NCBI RefSeq assembly: GCF_014705715.1
Contig: NZ_JACXLC010000001.1
Span: forward strand, 2,231,860-2,295,859
Length of the DNA: 64,000 nucleotides
Reading direction: 5' to 3'
Source: Erythrobacter rubeus
Lineage (GTDB): Bacteria; Pseudomonadota; Alphaproteobacteria; Sphingomonadales; Sphingomonadaceae
Shown here: positions 59,411 to 64,000 of the stretch, in pieces
How positions within the stretch are numbered: the first letter of the stretch is position 1
Layout: each line of letters opens with the position of its first letter
The notes under the pieces: model-generated
What the model saw: the letters and a program-made list of their open reading frames with translations, nothing else
Told to the model about the DNA's origin: nothing
Databases searched by the model: none
Program-made: the position numbers and the translations under genes

Positions 59411-62389
59411 ATGCAGTGGATGATCAGTCGAGCAAGCGCGCGCGAGTCCTCGCACGAGACAGCCGGTCTTGCGACAGGTCCGATCGACACCGCCAGCGTG
59501 GCGGCGTCTTTGACCGGAGCGATCGGGTTTTTCCTGCTCGCTACGCTCAGCCTGTCCCTGTCCAAATTCGACACCACGCTCGCCAGTGTCTGGCTTCCCA
59601 ATGCCACCGCGGTCGCGTTCATGATGCGGGCGCGCCTGGCGAATGAGGTGCCGTTTTACTGCTGCGTGTTCACAGCGAGCATCCTCGCCAACAGTGTGGC
59701 GGGTACCCCGATGGGCATGTCGGCCATATTTTCGATCGCCAACATAGTCGATATCGCTCTGGTTACCGGGTTGACGCGGCGAGCCTGCGGGCACCGGCCC
59801 GACATGACCCATCTTCCGCATCTCACCAGCTTCGTCTGGGCTGGCGGAGTGGTTGGACCGTTCACATCAGCTTGTATTGCATCGCTCGCCATGGGGCCGG
59901 ATCCTGAGGCGATCTGGGCTGGGGCGAGTGCCTGGATGCTGACCGACAGCATGGGCATGGTGCTGATCGTCCCGGCGATGCTGCTGATATTCGACGCGAT
60001 GCGCTCCACCGAAACCGCGAGTTCGATCGAGGCGACGGAAAAGGCAGTGCTTCTGATCGGAGGGATGGTGTGCGCATATTTCGTGTTCCGACAGGACATT
60101 TATCCGCTCCTTTTCCTGATCCCCCCGATCACGCTCCTCCACGCGTTCCGTATGGGAAGCCTCGATACCGCCCTCTATGTGATCTCGGTCGCGGCGGTGA
60201 CGAGCGCAATGACCTGGGCGGGTTATGGGCCCATCGACAAGGCGTCCGATTCTCCTGCGACGCAGCTTTATCTCGTCCAGGCCTTCATCGCGGCCAATTT
60301 TCTCACCGGATTGCCGATAGCGGCCATCCTTGCAGGCCGCGATCGCATCGTCGGAGAGCTCGATCTGGGCAAGCGGCGTCTCGCCCTACTCGCCGACAAC
60401 ATCACCGATGCCGTGATGCGATACGACCTGGAAGGGGTGTGCACCTATGCCTCGCCATCGGTGCGCGATGTGCTCGATGAAGAGCCCGAAGTCCTTATCG
60501 GACAGCGCCCGACCGACCGGATGCATGCCGACGCGCGCGAGCGCATCACGCTGGCACAGGAAAGGCTGGTATCGGGCGCATCGGACAAGGAGCGGTTCAC
60601 CTATCGCAGATACCTCGACAGCGAAGAAGGCAAGCCCGTCTTTATCGAGGCGGACTGCGCGGTCGCTTACAATTCCGAAACGGGGCAACGCGAAGGGATC
60701 GTGGTATCCGCCCGCGACGTGACCGAGCGGGTAGAGCTTGAATTGCTCCTGACGCGTGCGCGACGCCACGCGGAGAACGCAGCGCAGGCGAAGTCCGAAT
60801 TCCTCGCCAATATGAGCCATGAGATCCGCACTCCGATGAACGGCGTGCTCGGATTCTCGGAATTGCTGCTCCAAAGCGAGCTCGACAGCGACCAACGCCG
60901 CCAGACCGAAATGGTCGTGCAATCCGCACGCTCGATGATGCTGCTGCTTAACGATATTCTCGATCTGTCGAAGATCGAAGCAGGCCAGATTGCCATCGAA
61001 CAAGCGCCGGTCGACTTGCACAAGACCCTTGCCGAATGTGTGATGTTGCATCGGCCCAACGCAGAGAAGAAGGGTCTGAATCTCACGTTTGAACGTGATC
61101 CCGGTCCTGACGATCATGCTCGTACGGACGGCGAGCCTGCGGCATCATCAGACTGGATCATGACCGACGGGCTTCGCGTGCGGCAGATTGTTCTCAACCT
61201 GATCGGCAACGCAGTAAAATTTACGGAAACGGGCACGATCCATGTCAGCTACTCGCTTCATGCTGATCAGTTCAGCGTGCGCGTACGCGATTCCGGCATC
61301 GGCATCAGCGCATCGCGGCTGGAGACGATCTTTCAACCCTTCACCCAGGCAGAGAGCGATACCTCGCGGCGCTTCGGCGGCACCGGCCTAGGATTGACCA
61401 TTAGCCGGCAGCTCGCGGAATTGCTGGGCGGATTCATCGAAGTTGAAAGCGCGGCAGGAGTAGGTTCATGTTTCACCCTGACTTTGCCCGCCGCACATAC
61501 GGAGCCGGCGCAAGTCGAACGATCCGCTTCCACAACCGTTTCCATCGACCAATTGCCAGACAATGGGCGGATCCTCCTGGCCGAAGATCACGACATCAAT
61601 CGTATCCTCGCGACCGAAATGCTGGAACGCTGCGGTCAGCGGGTCGTGACCGCGCACGACGGAAATGAAGCCATTTCGATGGTGATCGACAGCGTGATGC
61701 GACGCGCGCCCTTCGATCTTGTGCTGATGGATATCCAAATGCCGGGATGCGACGGATATGCAGCGACCCGCGCCATTCGCGCCGAAGGGATCGGTGCGGA
61801 CATGATCCCGATCATCGCGCTCACCGCAAACGCCTTCCCCGAAGACATCGCAGCCGCACGCGATGCTGGTATGCAGGGGCATCTCGCAAAGCCGCTGGTG
61901 TTTGCCGATCTGGCGCGAGTGCTACAGCGCTGGCTCCCTACGCGCATCGTCGATAAGCCTTCGGAAATCCAGACCGGCCGAGGAATGGTCGAAGAACAGA
62001 TGGCACCCGAAGGCGCGCGCCCGGAAAAGGACATCAGTGCTCGCGGAAAAAGCGAACCCATCCAGGTGCAGTCGCCGGAGCTGATCGAACGATGGCAAGA
62101 GCGGCGGAGCGAGGCCGTCGAGGCTGTCCGGGCTGCGGCGGCGGGCGGCGGGCTGGCAAATGGCTCAATGGAAAACGACCATCGGATGGAGCTTGCACGG
62201 ATCGTGCACAAACTCGCGGGGACCGCCGCCATGTTCGGTGAACCTGAACTGGGCGATCAGGCCGCGGCTCTGGAGCGGGCGCTCAGAATGGCACGAAGTG
62301 GCGATGTGCAGGAGGCTCTAGCGGCTGAACTTCTCACGATTGCGGATAGGGGTTCCGCCCATATGCAGGCACCCACATTGCCTGGGTGA
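59411..62389 (+). CDS. MASE1 hybrid sensor histidine kinase with PAS, receiver and Hpt-like domains
   Basis: This 992-residue hybrid kinase has an N-terminal MASE1 membrane-sensor domain (about 20-315, about eight helices; VWLPNATAVAFMM is typical). A PAS domain spans about 325-445 and HisKA has phospho-His near 468 (EFLANMSHEIRTPMNG). The ATPase domain is at about 575-695 (QIVLNLIGNAVKFTETG, VRDSGIGIS, FGGTGLGLTIS). The receiver is at about 715-840 with Asp771 (LVLMDIQMPGCDG). A C-terminal Hpt-like helix has His at about 930 (IVHKLAGTAAMFG). All phosphorelay residues are present, so it is a complete multi-step relay. No response regulator or cyclase gene is adjacent. It is divergent from tonB. 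Confidence 0.95.
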   Translation: MQWMISRASARESSHETAGLATGPIDTASVAASLTGAIGFFLLATLSLSLSKFDTTLASVWLPNATAVAFMMRARLANEVPFYCCVFTASILANSVAGTPMGMSAIFSIANIVDIALVTGLTRRACGHRPDMTHLPHLTSFVWAGGVVGPFTSACIASLAMGPDPEAIWAGASAWMLTDSMGMVLIVPAMLLIFDAMRSTETASSIEATEKAVLLIGGMVCAYFVFRQDIYPLLFLIPPITLLHAFRMGSLDTALYVISVAAVTSAMTWAGYGPIDKASDSPATQLYLVQAFIAANFLTGLPIAAILAGRDRIVGELDLGKRRLALLADNITDAVMRYDLEGVCTYASPSVRDVLDEEPEVLIGQRPTDRMHADARERITLAQERLVSGASDKERFTYRRYLDSEEGKPVFIEADCAVAYNSETGQREGIVVSARDVTERVELELLLTRARRHAENAAQAKSEFLANMSHEIRTPMNGVLGFSELLLQSELDSDQRRQTEMVVQSARSMMLLLNDILDLSKIEAGQIAIEQAPVDLHKTLAECVMLHRPNAEKKGLNLTFERDPGPDDHARTDGEPAASSDWIMTDGLRVRQIVLNLIGNAVKFTETGTIHVSYSLHADQFSVRVRDSGIGISASRLETIFQPFTQAESDTSRRFGGTGLGLTISRQLAELLGGFIEVESAAGVGSCFTLTLPAAHTEPAQVERSASTTVSIDQLPDNGRILLAEDHDINRILATEMLERCGQRVVTAHDGNEAISMVIDSVMRRAPFDLVLMDIQMPGCDGYAATRAIRAEGIGADMIPIIALTANAFPEDIAAARDAGMQGHLAKPLVFADLARVLQRWLPTRIVDKPSEIQTGRGMVEEQMAPEGARPEKDISARGKSEPIQVQSPELIERWQERRSEAVEAVRAAAAGGGLANGSMENDHRMELARIVHKLAGTAAMFGEPELGDQAAALERALRMARSGDVQEALAAELLTIADRGSAHMQAPTLPG

Positions 62390-62448
62390 CAGCGGTTCAC
62401 CTTAACATGGCCAACCTATCCAAAACCGTGACCACGCCCAAACGCAAA

Positions 62449-62472
62449 CGGCGGGACCCGAAGGCCCCGCCG
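62449..62472 (-). terminator. Terminator of the Oar-like receptor gene
   Basis: On the minus strand a 10-bp stem (CGGCGGGGCC/GGTCCCGCCG, one G-T) with a UUCG tetraloop, followed by a T-containing stretch (TTTGCGTTTGG). It lies 30 bases after the receptor stop. Confidence 0.8.
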
Positions 62473-62501
62473 CTGCTAATGTCGGTATCGTTGGCGACGA
62501 A

Positions 62502-64000
62502 TTAGAATTCGTAGCGCGCACCGATCTGGATACGCCATGCCGATGCGTTAATCGCGATGTCGTTGTCGTCGTCCGGGTTGAACCCTTCTATGATGTAACG
62601 ACCCTGATCGTCCACACCGCCGTCAGCGACGTCCACCAGACCGTTGAACCCGCCACGCGAACGCAGGATGTTTGCGCTGCTGTCAATCAGGTTCAGGAAG
62701 TTGGCGAAGTCGGCGAAGACTTCGATGCGGTCCTGAACGAGACCCGTCAGGCTGCCCAGAAACGGCAGTTCCTGGCTGATGCGCAGGTCGAGATCGATGT
62801 GCCAGTCATTGCGGCAGGTGTTGCGCTCGATCGAAGCACCAGGCGTGAACCCGCAGTTCGTTTCGTTGGCAACGTAATCAACCACAGCAGCAACCGCAGC
62901 CGGATCCGAAAGCGGCGAAACGTTCGGGTCGTTCACACCGGTCGGCACGTACAGCAGAGCGTTGTCGTTACCCGACGAGCTGTCGGCAAAGACGCCGCCG
63001 CCATCGAAGGTCAGGCTGTACGGACGGCCTTCGCGTGCCCGGAAGAAAATGCCGAGGCTGGTGTCGTAGCCGTCGAAGAATTCTTCCTGGAAGTTGAAGG
63101 TGGCGGTGAAGTTGTGCCGAGTTTCGGTCGTAGCGGTCGAGACCGCCGGATCCTGACGATCGAACGCAGCCGTTACGTCGAACGACGAGGTCGCCGTCGA
63201 AGACTGGTTGTTACGCGCATTCTCGGAGTCGGTGAACGCATAGCCGAAGTTCAAGCGAACCGAGCCACCCTCGGTGATGATACCGCGGTTGAAGTTCTTC
63301 GAAAGGATCGCCGAGATGCTGTGGCTTTCCGAGCTGCGGCCATTGGTCAGCTGGATGAAGTCATCCACGCGGGCCGAGCCGCCGGTCTCTACGTTCTCGA
63401 AGCACTCCGGCGTCACACCGGTGTAAACGGGCGGCGTGCCGCCGGTACCCTGAAGCACTGCGTTACAGCCCGGGAAGGTGGTGTCGATAGCCGCGAGGAT
63501 TGGACGTCCGTCGACAGTGAAGCCGCCATTCGTACGAATGTCAGGCGTCTGCACCAGGTCGACGAAGTTCAGCGTGTCGTTGAACCGCGAGTAGATGTAA
63601 TCGAGGTTCAGGCGCCAGTTGCTGAAGAAGCCGGTATCGGTACCGAAGTCGGTCTGGAAACCGAGGTTCGCACGCACGACAGTCGGGACGTCGAAGTCCG
63701 GATCGGTCGACTGGGTGTCGGCAAAGCCGCCGGCAGCCGAAGCCGAAGCGTCGGTGATCGCGCACTGCGGGAAGCCGGTGAAAGCGCCGCCCTGAAGCAC
63801 GTTGAACGAACCGTCGGCGTTCACGAAGCCATCGCAAGCATCGCTGAACGTATCGCCGTCTGCGCTCGAGAAGCCGTTGTTCGAGAACGCGTTCGAGAAG
63901 TAAACGACAGGGTCACCGCCGGAGAAGATACCGACACCGCCGGTCAGACGGCTGTTGTAGAAGAACCCTTCATTGTCGAACTCGTATGCGGCCGAGAAAC
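62502..64000 (-). CDS. Oar-like TonB-dependent receptor, C-terminal part
   Basis: The frame is open to the right edge, so the N-terminus is outside the window. About 499 residues of beta-barrel are visible: FSAAYEFDNEGFFYNSRLTGGVGIFSGGDPVVYFSNAFSNNGF, later VRANLGFQTDFGTDTGFFSNWRLNLDYIYSRFNDTLNF and the end AINASAWRIQIGARYEF with a C-terminal Phe. The composition (many Asn, Asp and Ser, few Cys pairs) matches large Oar/carboxypeptidase-regulatory-like TonB receptors of about 1000 residues that import protein- or peptide-like cargo in Bacteroidetes and sphingomonads. Cysteines occur at several loops (FPQCAI, FPGCNAVLQ, PECFENV, NETNCGF, NTCRNDW) and may form disulphides. Confidence 0.9.
   Translation of the reverse strand, partial: FSAAYEFDNEGFFYNSRLTGGVGIFSGGDPVVYFSNAFSNNGFSSADGDTFSDACDGFVNADGSFNVLQGGAFTGFPQCAITDASASAAGGFADTQSTDPDFDVPTVVRANLGFQTDFGTDTGFFSNWRLNLDYIYSRFNDTLNFVDLVQTPDIRTNGGFTVDGRPILAAIDTTFPGCNAVLQGTGGTPPVYTGVTPECFENVETGGSARVDDFIQLTNGRSSESHSISAILSKNFNRGIITEGGSVRLNFGYAFTDSENARNNQSSTATSSFDVTAAFDRQDPAVSTATTETRHNFTATFNFQEEFFDGYDTSLGIFFRAREGRPYSLTFDGGGVFADSSSGNDNALLYVPTGVNDPNVSPLSDPAAVAAVVDYVANETNCGFTPGASIERNTCRNDWHIDLDLRISQELPFLGSLTGLVQDRIEVFADFANFLNLIDSSANILRSRGGFNGLVDVADGGVDDQGRYIIEGFNPDDDNDIAINASAWRIQIGARYEF

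Noticed and set aside
1..64000. CRISPR arrays, prophage, integrase or insertion sequences
   Set aside because: I saw no regularly spaced repeats, transposase, integrase or phage structural genes in the window; tRNA-Ser has no adjacent integrase.

Overview
The window is GC-rich DNA in which almost every base is coding. It comes from an alphaproteobacterium, most likely a sphingomonad of the Erythrobacteraceae type. The pointers are the mix of families (COQ9, CBP3-type bc1 chaperone, NDUFA12 complex I subunit, DUF1134/EipA, DUF2155, YcgN, an HslV with an N-terminal prosequence, HWE kinase phytochrome, several TonB-dependent receptors), a sphingomonad-type HTH protein at 17234, and a copy of the short interspersed repeat common in these genomes (37968). 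Taxonomy is inferred from content; no rRNA is present.

1-20.3 kb is housekeeping: an aspartyl protease tail, an Atm1-type ABC exporter, an M16 peptidase, the bamE/hslV/hslU/ACT run with a heat-shock-like promoter in front of hslV, respiratory assembly factors (CBP3, COQ9, SCO1), ssb, ribD-ribE, a sterol-desaturase-family protein, an aromatic aminotransferase, EipA and tRNA-Ser(GCT).

20.4-35.1 kb is a catabolic block: 4-hydroxyphenylpyruvate dioxygenase with a VOC partner, a second VOC protein with an AhpD/CMD-like protein, a cysteine-less thiolase-like protein next to a true thiolase, enoyl-CoA hydratase, acyl-CoA dehydrogenase, two TonB-dependent receptors and a Baeyer-Villiger-type monooxygenase. 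Several intergenic palindromes and inverted repeats lie here and probably mark repressor sites and RNA hairpins.

35.2-47.3 kb holds the ribosome/transcription genes rplA, rplK, nusG and secE. A periplasmic-TPR histidine kinase of the HisKA_2 class sits between nusG and rplK. An alanine/glycine symporter, a 49-residue small protein, tRNA-Trp, aat, DUF2155, NDUFA12, DUF192 and recX follow.

47.4-64 kb is envelope and signalling: an orphan fatty acyl-AMP ligase, a DUF389 membrane protein, a TelA/XpaC pair, a PHA-granule-region protein, a heme oxygenase coupled to a bacteriophytochrome kinase with its own receiver, manA-manC, TonB, a MASE1 hybrid kinase and the C-terminal part of an Oar-like TonB receptor that runs off the right edge.

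The most unusual points are the kinase splitting nusG from rplK, the heme oxygenase whose proximal histidine is encoded upstream of any conventional start codon, the hppD promoter with a 24-bp palindrome over its -10 box, the near-leaderless heat-shock promoter of hslV, and two large intergenic inverted-repeat structures at 27.1 and 28.4-28.6 kb. I saw no clear evidence of a wholly new multi-gene system such as a defence island, phage or CRISPR.
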